A DNA stretch of 64,000 nucleotides from Leifsonia sp. AK011 (GTDB lineage: Bacteria; Actinomycetota; Actinomycetes; Actinomycetales; Microbacteriaceae). The stretch is from the NCBI RefSeq assembly GCF_013410945.1, contig NZ_JACCCH010000001.1:2108001-2172000 (forward strand), in the 5' to 3' direction. Made by a program: the position numbers and the translations under genes. Of this stretch, positions 1-8,307 are shown one piece after another. Below the pieces are notes generated by a model that saw only the letters and a program-made list of their open reading frames with translations, did not search any database and had not been told where the DNA came from. Positions within the stretch are counted from its first letter, which is position 1. Each line of letters begins with the position of its first letter.

Positions 1-548
1 GCGTCGCTGCCCTCGTCGGTGGGGCCATCTCCATGGGACTCGGCGAGTACGTGTCGGTATCGAGCCAACGGGACACCCAGCGCGCGCTCATCGCGAAGGA
101 GCGCGCGGAGCTCGAGAGTCTGCCCGACGAGGAACTCGAGGAGTTGACGGCCCTGTACGAGGGGAAGGGCCTCAGCCGTGAGACTGCCGCGCGCGTGGCA
201 TCCGAACTCACCTCGCACGACGCCCTGACGGCCCATCTCGAGGCCGAGCTCGGCATCAACGAGGCGGACGTCGTGAGTCCGTGGCAGGCCGCTGGTGCGT
301 CAGCACTCGCGTTCTTCATCGGAGCGGCCCTCCCCATGCTTGCGATCCTCCTGCCGCCGGCCGAGCTACGGGTGCCCGTCACCTTCGTGGCGGTGCTTGT
401 CGCACTCAGCCTCACCGGTGTCGTGAGCGCCCGTCTCGGCGATTCCCACTGGCTGCGCCCCACTGTGCGGATCGTCATCGGGGGTGCCATCGCTCTGGCC
501 GTGACATTCCTCATCGGAATGCTCCTCGACACCTCGGGTGTCGTCTAG
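1..548 (+). CDS. VIT1/CCC1-family transporter (5' truncated)
   Basis: This is the C-terminal part of a VIT1/CCC1-family membrane protein. The reading frame is open from base 3, so the gene begins outside the window, and the first ATG at 33 is internal. The motif GAISMGLGEYVSVSSQRD just after the cut is the hallmark of this family. It is followed by the usual acidic amphipathic stretch (EELEELTALYEGKGLS) that corresponds to the cytosolic metal-binding region. Three hydrophobic segments follow at about 285-345, 360-430 and 465-530. Family members move ferrous iron or manganese across membranes; the substrate here is inferred from the family only. It converges on the DUF2510 gene, 7 bp away. Confidence 0.85.
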   Translation, partial: VAALVGGAISMGLGEYVSVSSQRDTQRALIAKERAELESLPDEELEELTALYEGKGLSRETAARVASELTSHDALTAHLEAELGINEADVVSPWQAAGASALAFFIGAALPMLAILLPPAELRVPVTFVAVLVALSLTGVVSARLGDSHWLRPTVRIVIGGAIALAVTFLIGMLLDTSGVV

Positions 549-555
549 CGCTGGG

Positions 556-1062
556 TCAGCTGTAGCTCACGGTGATGCTCGCCAGCACCGACCACAGGAA
601 CGACACGGTCGAGATGAGGGAGAGTGCTCCGCCGAAGATACCCAGCGCGAGACCGATCATGGCGAGGCCCCGCATCGTGTTCGGCTGGCCCGCCGCGGCG
701 AGCTCGCGAGCTCTCGTGATGCCCTTCGCGCCGAAGACGATGGCAAGAATGCTCGGCACGAGCAGCACGTTGAAGATCACGGCACCGATCCCCGCGACAA
801 GTGCGTACACCGCCATCGGGTTCGCCCTGGCATCGATTCGGACCGCTGCGGGTACGGGGCCGCCGAACTCGGGACTCTCGCTGGGACTCTGCGGGGCAGG
901 ATTCGATGCGGAGTAGATGATGTGGGGATCCGGCGGCGCAGCGGGTTCCGCGACCGCTGGAGTCACGGCCTTCCGGCTCTCGCTCCAGCCCGCCCCGTTC
1001 CACCACTGCTCACCGCGCCCATCGGGAGCGGGGTACCACCCCGGCGATCGCGTGGCATCCAT
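556..1062 (-). CDS. DUF2510 / DUF4190-type membrane protein
   Basis: This 168-residue protein has two parts. Residues 8-33 (PGWYPAPDG...WWNGAGWSE) are a DUF2510 domain, a short tryptophan-rich module common in actinobacterial membrane proteins. Residues about 85-165 form two transmembrane helices of the DUF4190 type, separated by a basic loop (FGAKGITRAREL). A low-complexity linker lies between them. No enzymatic residues are apparent and the function is unknown. The start ATG is only 6 nt from a TAGAAT -10 box, so the transcript is probably leaderless. Confidence 0.75.
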   Translation of the reverse strand: MDATRSPGWYPAPDGRGEQWWNGAGWSESRKAVTPAVAEPAAPPDPHIIYSASNPAPQSPSESPEFGGPVPAAVRIDARANPMAVYALVAGIGAVIFNVLLVPSILAIVFGAKGITRARELAAAGQPNTMRGLAMIGLALGIFGGALSLISTVSFLWSVLASITVSYS

Positions 1063-1068
1063 GCTGCG

Positions 1069-1074
1069 ATTCTA
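1069..1074 (-). promoter_or_regulatory. -10 box, leaderless start of DUF2510 gene
   Basis: TAGAAT on the minus strand, followed by 6 nt (CGCAGC) and then the ATG, placing the transcription start at or next to the start codon. Confidence 0.5.
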
Positions 1075-1095
1075 GGGCGGGCGCGCCAGAACAGG

Positions 1096-1489
1096 AGAGG
1101 GAATGGGCCGGCTGATACGCCGGGTTCTGTTGACATCACCGTGACAGGCACGGGGATGCTGGACGGCCATCTATCTACGACGTACGTTGCCGCACGCCTC
1201 CAGCGGTCTACCCGGAAACTGGGCGGGCCACCCGTAACGCTTCCTGTCTGACCTTGCTCCGGACGAGGTTTACCTAGCCGACCGCGTCACCGCGGCCGCT
1301 GGTGGTCTCTTACACCACCGTTTCACCCTTACCGTTCTTGCGAACGGCGGTCTACTTTCTGTTGCACTTTCTCGCGGGTTACCCCGGGTGGGTGTTACCC
1401 ACCGCCCTGCCCTGTGGAGCCCGGACGTTCCTCGACCATGCGCCCCGAGGGGAACATGAGCGCGACCGTCTTGCCGACCCATTCCGCTC
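1096..1489 (-). ncRNA. rnpB: RNase P RNA, bacterial class A
   Basis: The minus strand carries the conserved landmarks of the RNA subunit of RNase P, the ribozyme that trims tRNA 5' leaders. Near the 5' end is the P4 strand GAGGAACGTCCGGGCTCCAC, then CAGGGCAGGG. In the middle are GGTGAAACGGTGGTGTAAGA and GGTAAACC. Near the 3' end are ATAGATGGCC and ACAGAACCCGGCGTATC. The termini GGAATGGGTCGGC and GCCGGCCCATTCC pair to form P1, which sets the approximate ends. Short open frames across the region are spurious. It lies just downstream of the RNase HI-like gene on the same strand; exact ends are uncertain by a few bases. Confidence 0.93.
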
Positions 1490-1519
1490 ACCAGTGTAGG
1501 TGGGCGGGACGCACAGCAA

Positions 1520-1942
1520 TCAGTTGCCGAAGTCCGCGCCGAGATCCATCGCGAGATTGGCGAGCTTGTCGGCGCGGGAGTTCTCGAGCCGGGGTATCCA
1601 CTCGAACCGCACGGGCGTGCCGATGAGCACGCTGCGCGCCTCAGCCGCGAGCTCTGCCATGTCGGGGTGCTTGATCTTCCAGCGGCCGGACATCTGCTCC
1701 ACCACGAGCTTCGAGTCCATACGAATGTGCAGCTCGGCATCCGGATCGATCTCCAACGCGCGACGAACACCCGCGATCATGGCCTTGTACTCGGCGACGT
1801 TGTTCGAGGCGATACCGCCGAAGAGACCGATCTCGGCAAGGATCTCCCCCGTGTCGCCGTCGATGACGACAGCGCCGCTCCCGGACAGCCCCGGATTGCC
1901 TCGCGAACCGCCGTCGGCCTCGATGATGAGGACCCGCGCCAC
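1520..1942 (-). CDS. RNase HI-like protein
   Basis: This 140-residue protein is a single RNase H fold domain. The expected acidic catalytic set is present: D10 in EADGGSRGNPG, E51 in NNVAEYK, D76 in RMDSK and D125 in SRADKLANLAMD. It probably cleaves RNA in RNA:DNA hybrids. Many actinobacteria carry this domain fused to a C-terminal histidine phosphatase; here it stands alone. The GTG start overlaps the stop codon of the upstream coiled-coil gene by 1 nt, so the two are translationally coupled. rnpB follows downstream. Confidence 0.85.
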   Translation of the reverse strand: MARVLIIEADGGSRGNPGLSGSGAVVIDGDTGEILAEIGLFGGIASNNVAEYKAMIAGVRRALEIDPDAELHIRMDSKLVVEQMSGRWKIKHPDMAELAAEARSVLIGTPVRFEWIPRLENSRADKLANLAMDLGADFGN

Positions 1943-2682
1943 TAGAGCCCCGACTCGTCGGTACGCACGAGGATGGCGTCACTCGACGGGCAGATGAGCA
2001 CATCGTCGGGCGCTGCCGCCCGGATCGCCTGCAGCTCGTCCTCGAGGAGTGCCACTCCCGACGCCTGGGACACGCCGAATCGCAGGAGGGATGCCCCGGT
2101 GCCGTAGCGCGAACGCTGCTTCTCGTAGAGCGCCAGAAGGTCGTCGGGCAGCTGGCCCTGGAGTTCCGTGCGCCCAGCGACGACTGTCGCCCGCTCCTCC
2201 ACGATCGTCGCGAGGGACTGGTCACGTGCGGATTCGGCCTGCGTGATCGACGCCAGCACGTCATCCAGTTCGGCCGTGGTGGCCGCGACAGTCGCCTGCT
2301 CTGCCTCGAGTCGCTCCATGACGGCGAGCTCGATCTCCTCAAGGTCATCCAGCCGTTTCCTCAGCGCGCCGAGTTCCTGCTCGAGGGCTGCGACATCCTT
2401 CACTGACGAGCTCGCCTGGAGACGCGACGAATCGCGCGCGATACGGTCCTCGACGACCTTCACATCCGACTCGAGGCGGCTCAGTTCCAGTTGGGTGTTC
2501 TCGGCGACGCCACTCTGCTCGCCCCTCGTGCTGCGGAGGGCTGCGGCGCGCGACTGGAGCTCGGCGATGGCCGCGATCTCGGGAAGGCTTGCCGCCCGGT
2601 GGTCGAGCTGCGCAAGGCGCGTGTCGAACGCCTGGAGGTCAAGCAGGAGAGCCTGCTTCTCGGGACTGGCCTTCAGTGCCAT
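1942..2682 (-). CDS. Coiled-coil protein of the C4 zinc-ribbon (CT398/DUF164) family, zinc ribbon degenerate
   Basis: This 246-residue protein is mostly a long antiparallel coiled coil (residues about 5-180), rich in Leu, Ala, Glu and Arg heptads. It ends in IRAAAPDDVLICPSSDAILV, which aligns with the end of the C4-type zinc ribbon of this family, usually R-C-E-x-C-H ... C-E-E-C-G-R-I-L-V-R-T. Only one of the four expected cysteines remains (CPSSD), so zinc binding looks lost. The role is not established; members sit beside RNase HI and Nif3 genes in many actinobacteria, as here. It lies 63 bp downstream of the Nif3-like gene and overlaps the RNase HI-like gene by 1 nt. Confidence 0.75.
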   Translation of the reverse strand: MALKASPEKQALLLDLQAFDTRLAQLDHRAASLPEIAAIAELQSRAAALRSTRGEQSGVAENTQLELSRLESDVKVVEDRIARDSSRLQASSSVKDVAALEQELGALRKRLDDLEEIELAVMERLEAEQATVAATTAELDDVLASITQAESARDQSLATIVEERATVVAGRTELQGQLPDDLLALYEKQRSRYGTGASLLRFGVSQASGVALLEDELQAIRAAAPDDVLICPSSDAILVRTDESGL

Positions 2683-2745
2683 GCGATTCCACTCTTTCGT
2701 TCGGTGGGCTCTCCGCAGGAGAGCCGGGTCAGTCGGGGTCTGTGT

Positions 2746-3564
2746 TCACTGGGTGACGACGAAATCCCAGGGATCGGTTCGGAGGTCACTCACGGTGACG
2801 GCCACCCCCGGGAGTTGGGCCGAGAGTTCCGCGGCCGCCGTGTCGAGCCACAGCCATTCGCTGGCCCAGTGTGACACGTCGATGAGCGCTGGCCCGCCAG
2901 CCACCCGCGCGTTCTCGCGTGCCTCAGAGGCAGGGTGATGACGAAGGTCTGAGGTGATGTACACATCGGCCGAGAGAACGTCGGGGTGTGAGAGCAGCGA
3001 GTCGCCCGCCCCCGCGCACAGTGCGATCGTCTCGATGGGTGCGTCGAAGTCGCCGGCCACGCGGATTCCCGTTGCGGTGGCTGGCAGGATCTCACCCAGG
3101 GCACGAGCGAGGAGCCCGAGCGAGACGGGCGACGGGAGCCTGCCGACGCGGCCCAGGCCGAGATCGGGGTTGGTCGACGGTTGTAGCGGCCGAACATCCG
3201 CAAGGCCGAGCCGCGCTGCGAGGGTGGCGGACGTACCGGATGCCACGACATCCGCGTTCGTGTGAGCCGCAAGCAACGCGCACTCCGCCCGGATGAGTCG
3301 AGTGAGAACCGAGCCCTTGTAGGTATCAGCGGCAACGGACGACACCCCGCGGAGCAGGAGGGGATGGTGGACGAGGAGCAGGTCGGTGTCGAGCTCGATC
3401 GCTTCGTCCACCGTCTCGGTGACGGCGTCGACGGCCAGCCGGATCGAGGTGACTGTCGCACCGGGATCGCCAGCTACGAGCCCGACCGCATCCCATGGTT
3501 CAGCTCCTGCACGGGGCCACAGCCGCTCCACCGCAGCTCGGACATCGTCAACGGTGGTGGTCAC
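2746..3564 (-). CDS. Nif3-like dinuclear metal centre protein (DUF34)
   Basis: This 272-residue protein matches the Nif3/DUF34 family, which forms toroidal hexamers with a dinuclear metal site; some members are annotated as GTP cyclohydrolase I type 2. Likely ligands are visible: HHP at 66-68, H101 and D105 in AAHTNADV, and the C-terminal HWASEW motif (His and Glu). The physiological reaction is unsettled for the family. The GTG start lies 6 nt after a TAGACT -10 box, so it is probably leaderless. It heads a minus-strand run with the coiled-coil and RNase HI-like genes and starts 9 bp after the upstream transporter ends. Confidence 0.85.
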   Translation of the reverse strand: MTTTVDDVRAAVERLWPRAGAEPWDAVGLVAGDPGATVTSIRLAVDAVTETVDEAIELDTDLLLVHHPLLLRGVSSVAADTYKGSVLTRLIRAECALLAAHTNADVVASGTSATLAARLGLADVRPLQPSTNPDLGLGRVGRLPSPVSLGLLARALGEILPATATGIRVAGDFDAPIETIALCAGAGDSLLSHPDVLSADVYITSDLRHHPASEARENARVAGGPALIDVSHWASEWLWLDTAAAELSAQLPGVAVTVSDLRTDPWDFVVTQ

Positions 3565-3570
3565 GATGCC

Positions 3571-3576
3571 AGTCTA
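3571..3576 (-). promoter_or_regulatory. -10 box, leaderless start of Nif3-like gene
   Basis: TAGACT on the minus strand, 6 nt (GGCATC) before the GTG start. It lies within the last codons of the upstream permease gene region, so transcription may restart here. Confidence 0.5.
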
Positions 3577-6500
3577 CGGGCGCTCGGACAGCGGCGATCC
3601 TTGCGGGATACGGATCTCCTCCTGGCGACGGATCGCCGGGATGCCTGCCACGATCGGCAGCAGGATTCCCAGCAGGAGGGCGACGAGAACACCGAAATCG
3701 GTGCTGGCGAGCGGACTCTCCAGAGGCACCCCGAGGAGCGTGAACAGGTAGCCCTGCCAGCCCAGCCAGGCCACGTTCGCCGTCGTCAGACCGAATCCGA
3801 GAAGCGTGATGACGATGAACCCCACGAGGTTCACCACCCGCCAATCGGAATAGGCACCGCCGCGCCTCACGAGCGAGTTCGAGTCGAATGGCCGGTTCCG
3901 CAGCATCATCTCGGCGGCGAAGATTCCCACCCAGGCTGCCGTGGGCACCGCGAGTGTCGTCGCGGCATCCCGGAACACCGCAGTGAGGCCACCCGGCAGC
4001 GCGATAGCGACGACGACCGCAACCACCGCGAGGAGCGCACCGACGATCACGACGGACACGGGGCGGCTGGTACGGATCCCCATCGACTGGAAGGCGAATG
4101 CACCGGAGTAGATCGTGATGATGACACCCGAGAGGAGGCTCACGCTTGTCGCTGCGATGAGGGGAATCGGGTACCACGACGGCAGCATGTTCGCGAGGGC
4201 GTCGATGGGCGACTGGGCGAAGCCACTCGCCACACCGGGGTTCGACGCGGCAAGGAGTGCCCCGTAGGCGATGAGGATGAAGGTCGGGAGGGTCGCACCG
4301 AAGGTCCCCCACAGCACGGAGGCACCACCGCTGGACCCCGGACGCTGGTAGCGCGCAAGGTCCGCGCCGGAGTTCGCCCACACGAGGCCGATGAGGCTGA
4401 AGACGAGGACCGCGCCCGTGATGGCTCCGAACCAGGAACCATCCGGGATCGTGAGCGCCACGGCCAGGTCCACGCGGTTGGCGGTGAGCCCGATGAAGCC
4501 CGCGACGAGCACGGCGGCCAGGATCGTCAGCACGAGCTGAACGCGCGCGAGGAGTCCATAACCGAAGATGGCGACCACCAGGGCGATCGCGAACACCACC
4601 GCCAGACAGATGAGCAGGAGAACCGTGCTGGTGAGACCGCCGGCCCCTCCTGAGCGCATCACGACTGCGGTGATCGTGGATGCCACGAGCCACAGCAGCG
4701 CTGCGCCCCAGAACACTCGCGTCAGGAGCGCAACGGTCGCGGGCACGACGTTGCCCAGGTGGCCAAAGGTGGCTCGCGAGATCACCATGGTCGGCTGGCC
4801 GCTGCGCTTGCCCGCGAGGGTCGTCAGTCCGAGCGGGAGGAAGGAGAGCGCGACTCCCGCCAGAATCGCGACGATCGACTGTCGCAGGCTCAGCCCGACC
4901 GACACAACCGTCGCTCCGAGAGCAAGGCTGAGCACGGAAGAATTGGCGGCGAACCAGAGCCAGAAGAGACGTGCGGCTCGCCCGACGCGCTGGTCGAGCG
5001 GGGTGGGTTCGAGGGCCACCTTCTCGACAACGAATGCCTTGGGGGCGATCGGCTGGCTCTCCATGATGACGACTTCGTCCTCGGGGATCCGCACGGTCGC
5101 GATCGGACCGGAGGGCGGGGAGATCGGCGGCGGTAGCAGGACTCCTCCAGCTGCCGCTCCCGCGACGAGCGGGATGCGATCGGTCTCGTCGACGTCGTCC
5201 TCGAGCTCCTCCTCATACGCGGCGTCCACGATCGTGACCGATCCGGTCTCCGTGGGAACACTCTCGCCTGCGGCGACGGGCATCGGTTCGATGAACATGG
5301 GCTCAGGGAAGCCGGATGTCGCCGGCTCCGCGTCCGCGTGGAGCGGGGGTTCCTCAGCGCCGTCGGATGCCCCGCTCAGCAGGTCATCGAAACTGAAAGC
5401 GCCGGGGGCCGCGGGTGCCGCCGCTGCCGCGCCCGCCGCTGCCGCACCGAACACGAAACCGGTCGAGGTCGACGGTGCCGGTGGCTCATCCTCCACGATC
5501 TCGGCGTCGATGATCTCCTCGCCGAAGGTTTCCCCCGAGAGGAGTCCGGCGGGGAAGGGCGCAGCCTGGTCGGCCACGGGAAGAGCGGGGGCGATCACCG
5601 GCTCGACGAGCTCCGGGATGACCGGCTCGGGCTCGGGCTCGGGCATCGGCTCAGGCTCAGGCGTGGGCTCCGGCTCCGGCTCCGGCGCGACGAATTCGGG
5701 CACGCTGTCCACGAGAGGCACCGCGACGGCTTCTGGCTCGGCCGGGTCGCTCGGCACTGAGGGGTCAACGAGCGGGGGCGGAGCGAAGCCAACGTAAGGC
5801 TCCTCGGTCTCCGATGGGGCGTCGGAGGAGGCCAGGTCGGGTTCCGATGCCTCCGGAACCGCGTCGATCTCTGGCTCGACAGCCGATTCGGGCTCCGCGT
5901 AGGGCTCGGGCTCCGCATAAGGCTCGGGCTCTGCAGAGGGCTCGGGCTCTGCAGAGGGCTCCGGCTCCCCAGAGGGCTCGGGCTCCGCAGGGGGATCCGC
6001 AAGCTCCGAAGTCGGCTCCGCGGGCTCGGCATCCGGCTCGACGGCGGGCTCAACGAAGGGCAAAGGAACTGCAACCGGCGTCGGGCTCTCGTCCGCGGCA
6101 TCCGTGACCGAACCGCTGGGCTCGTCGAGGTCCGGTGCGGGGGCCCAGGTGTCGCTGGGAGGTGGCACCTCCCACGCGGGCAGCGGCGCCTCGGCCTGCT
6201 CGGCTGGTGCCTCATCGACCGGCTCGACGTCAGCGGATGCCTCCGCTGCGGACACCGGCGCGTCATCCACCGGCGCTTCGTAGGTTGGCGCTTCGTACGC
6301 CGGAACGTCCGAGGTGGGGGCCTCATCGACCGTTGGCGCGGAAGCAGCGGGCGCAGGGGCCGGGGTTGTGGCTACGAGGTCACCGAAGTCCTGGCGGGCG
6401 GCCGAGACCTCCGCGAGGGCGTCCGGAGTTCCGAGGGCGAGCATGGAGCTCTCCCACGCGGTGTACTCGCGCGCGTCCTGCTCGCGGAGCTGCAGTTGTG

Positions 6501-7128
6501 CCTGGAGCTGTTCGATCGCCCCAGCGGGGTCCTGGGATGCCGCCAGGTCGAAGAGCTCGCGGTCGGAGAGCGACCTGCGCACGGGACGCCCCGACGGAGC
6601 ATCCAGCGGCACGGCCTGCGATGGATCGGGGGCCGGCAGGCTGCTCCACGGTGGAGGCGGAGGTACATCGGTCACGGGGATCGCGTCGGACGGCGGAGGC
6701 GGAGTGCCCTGCGGGACTGCGGCGACGGGCGAGTCCGGCTCGGACTGGGGTGCCTCGACGGGCGGGGCGGGAGGCGCCGTCGGTACCTCAAACGCCGGAA
6801 CCGCCGAGACCGGTGGTGCGGCAACCGGCGTCGTGGCGACGGGGGGAGGCACGGGCGCTGCCGACGGGGGCGCCGCGGCAACGGGCGGTGCCGCCACAGG
6901 AGGAACCTCCTGCTGGGGCGTCACCGGTGGCGGAACGGATACCGGTGCCGTGGGCGGTGCTACTCGCCCGAACTCCGCGGCCAACGCGTTCGCAAGTTCG
7001 TCGTCATCGTGGAGCGATGGTGCCTCGGCGCCCGCGGGAGGCGGGCTGTAGGTCGAGCGACGGGGCCCCGGAGGTGCATAAGAAGGGTCTGGTGAGGTCT
7101 CGTTCTTAACCTCGTCGTCACTTGCCAT
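3574..7128 (-). CDS. NCS1 / cytosine-permease-type transporter with long acidic Pro/Glu/Ala N-terminal region
   Basis: This 1184-residue protein has two unlike halves. Residues about 1-700 are low complexity: Pro/Ala-rich up to about 200, then acidic with iterated E-P-E-P, E-P-S-A and E-P-Y-A units, and almost no hydrophobic helix. Residues about 710-1170 hold roughly 12 transmembrane helices with cytosine permease (NCS1) features, beginning FWLWFAANSSVLSLALGATV and including LPLGLTTLAGKRSGQPTMV. NCS1 proteins import nucleobases or related compounds with a cation. No signal peptide precedes the acidic region, so it is presumably cytoplasmic. Typical NCS1 proteins are 400-550 residues. The ATG follows a TAGAAT -10 box by 7 nt. 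The substrate is unknown. Confidence 0.75.
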   Translation of the reverse strand: MASDDEVKNETSPDPSYAPPGPRRSTYSPPPAGAEAPSLHDDDELANALAAEFGRVAPPTAPVSVPPPVTPQQEVPPVAAPPVAAAPPSAAPVPPPVATTPVAAPPVSAVPAFEVPTAPPAPPVEAPQSEPDSPVAAVPQGTPPPPSDAIPVTDVPPPPPWSSLPAPDPSQAVPLDAPSGRPVRRSLSDRELFDLAASQDPAGAIEQLQAQLQLREQDAREYTAWESSMLALGTPDALAEVSAARQDFGDLVATTPAPAPAASAPTVDEAPTSDVPAYEAPTYEAPVDDAPVSAAEASADVEPVDEAPAEQAEAPLPAWEVPPPSDTWAPAPDLDEPSGSVTDAADESPTPVAVPLPFVEPAVEPDAEPAEPTSELADPPAEPEPSGEPEPSAEPEPSAEPEPYAEPEPYAEPESAVEPEIDAVPEASEPDLASSDAPSETEEPYVGFAPPPLVDPSVPSDPAEPEAVAVPLVDSVPEFVAPEPEPEPTPEPEPMPEPEPEPVIPELVEPVIAPALPVADQAAPFPAGLLSGETFGEEIIDAEIVEDEPPAPSTSTGFVFGAAAAGAAAAAPAAPGAFSFDDLLSGASDGAEEPPLHADAEPATSGFPEPMFIEPMPVAAGESVPTETGSVTIVDAAYEEELEDDVDETDRIPLVAGAAAGGVLLPPPISPPSGPIATVRIPEDEVVIMESQPIAPKAFVVEKVALEPTPLDQRVGRAARLFWLWFAANSSVLSLALGATVVSVGLSLRQSIVAILAGVALSFLPLGLTTLAGKRSGQPTMVISRATFGHLGNVVPATVALLTRVFWGAALLWLVASTITAVVMRSGGAGGLTSTVLLLICLAVVFAIALVVAIFGYGLLARVQLVLTILAAVLVAGFIGLTANRVDLAVALTIPDGSWFGAITGAVLVFSLIGLVWANSGADLARYQRPGSSGGASVLWGTFGATLPTFILIAYGALLAASNPGVASGFAQSPIDALANMLPSWYPIPLIAATSVSLLSGVIITIYSGAFAFQSMGIRTSRPVSVVIVGALLAVVAVVVAIALPGGLTAVFRDAATTLAVPTAAWVGIFAAEMMLRNRPFDSNSLVRRGGAYSDWRVVNLVGFIVITLLGFGLTTANVAWLGWQGYLFTLLGVPLESPLASTDFGVLVALLLGILLPIVAGIPAIRRQEEIRIPQGSPLSERP

Positions 7129-7135
7129 ACAGCGA

Positions 7136-7141
7136 ATTCTA
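7136..7141 (-). promoter_or_regulatory. -10 box, leaderless start of NCS1-type transporter
   Basis: TAGAAT on the minus strand, 7 nt before the ATG. It overlaps the stop region of the upstream EamA gene, so the transporter may have its own promoter. Confidence 0.5.
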
Positions 7142-8071
7142 AGCCGAGTGAGGATTTCTGCGCGGTTGACGGGCCGTTGTGAGGACTGTTACCGCGATCA
7201 GGATGAGCCCGAGCCCGAGCCATCCGATGGCCTCAAGACGCTCCCCCACCACCAGAATCGCCAGCAGTGTCGCCACGAACGGCTCCAGCAGCGTGATGGT
7301 TGTCGCGGTGCTGCTGCGCAGGGTGCGCATCCCGATTCCGAAGAGGATGTAGGCCACGAACATCGGCCCAAGCGCCAGGTATGCGGCGATCCCGATGGAT
7401 TGTGCGGACTGCAGAAGTGGGCCCCCGAGCGCGAGCAGTACGGGAAGCAGACCGAGTGCGCCCATGCCGAACATCCCTCCGATGACCGCGTTCGAGGGAT
7501 GCCCCGTGCGAATCGCGCGACTCGAGGCGTAGGTGTACAACGCGTACGCAAAGCCTGCGAGAACGCCGAACAGGATGCCGGGGAGCACGGTGCCCGGAGC
7601 ATTTGACGATGCCGCGCCGTGGCCACCGAGCGCCAGGAGCACCACGCCGACGATGGCGACCCCAGTGCAGACGAGCCAGCGCCGCGACAGGCCCCGGCGC
7701 TCGAACAGCCATTCAAGAAGAGCGGCGAACACGGGACCGGTACCGAGAGAGACGACGTTGCCGATTGCCACACCCGCAAGGTCCATCGACAGGTAGAAGG
7801 AGAGCGGATACACGACGACGCCGATCGCCCCGATGAGAAGCCACTTCCGGCTCGCGGCATCCCGAATCGCCCTGAGCGAGGTACGCGCGGCGATCGCGAA
7901 CAGGAGCAGGCCACCGATCGTCATCGTGGATGCACCGATAGCCAACGGGCTGACCGAGTCCGGCATGAAGCTCGCCGCCGTGCCGGTGGTTCCCCAGAGG
8001 AGCGACGCGAACACGAGCGCCCACGCACCAGAGCCGACGCCCGGGGTGGGCCTACTGTCAGGACTCACCAC
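7139..8071 (-). CDS. EamA / DMT-superfamily transporter
   Basis: This 310-residue integral membrane protein has about ten transmembrane helices in two EamA repeats (residues about 13-145 and 160-300), the arrangement of drug/metabolite-transporter exporters. Typical family sequences include ASLLWGTTGTAASFMP in helix 1 and LEPFVATLLAILVVGE near the end. The substrate cannot be inferred. The GTG start at 8071 is followed directly by a second in-frame GTG; an AGGGGAG ribosome-binding site lies about 6 nt upstream. It ends 10 bp before the NCS1-type gene. Confidence 0.85.
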   Translation of the reverse strand: MVSPDSRPTPGVGSGAWALVFASLLWGTTGTAASFMPDSVSPLAIGASTMTIGGLLLFAIAARTSLRAIRDAASRKWLLIGAIGVVVYPLSFYLSMDLAGVAIGNVVSLGTGPVFAALLEWLFERRGLSRRWLVCTGVAIVGVVLLALGGHGAASSNAPGTVLPGILFGVLAGFAYALYTYASSRAIRTGHPSNAVIGGMFGMGALGLLPVLLALGGPLLQSAQSIGIAAYLALGPMFVAYILFGIGMRTLRSSTATTITLLEPFVATLLAILVVGERLEAIGWLGLGLILIAVTVLTTARQPRRNPHSA

Positions 8072-8307
8072 CGACCGCTCCCCTGACCTCGCCCTAGCTC
8101 GTCACCATCATAGGTTTCCTCACGAGGCGGCGTGCCCCAGAACGCCAAGCCTCGTTTCGTCGGCGGTAACCGGAGCGACAAGTGCCAGCCACCTTGGCTC
8201 GGGACAGTGACGAGGGCCGCGCCTCAGCGCCCGAACCCCCGCACAACAACACTTCGGCACACCGGATGACCTCCGGGGTGCCATTCGACGTGGACAGGAA
8301 CCTACGA

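Noticed and set aside
3262-4653. 463-codon plus-strand frame over the Nif3 and permease genes
   Set aside because: It is His/Arg/Asp/Glu-biased, lies antisense to two well-supported genes and has no domain.
5880-6000. Short tandem DNA repeats considered as a CRISPR or minisatellite
   Set aside because: They are in-frame codon repeats encoding E-P-S-A/E-P-Y-A units of the permease N-terminal region, with no unique spacers.
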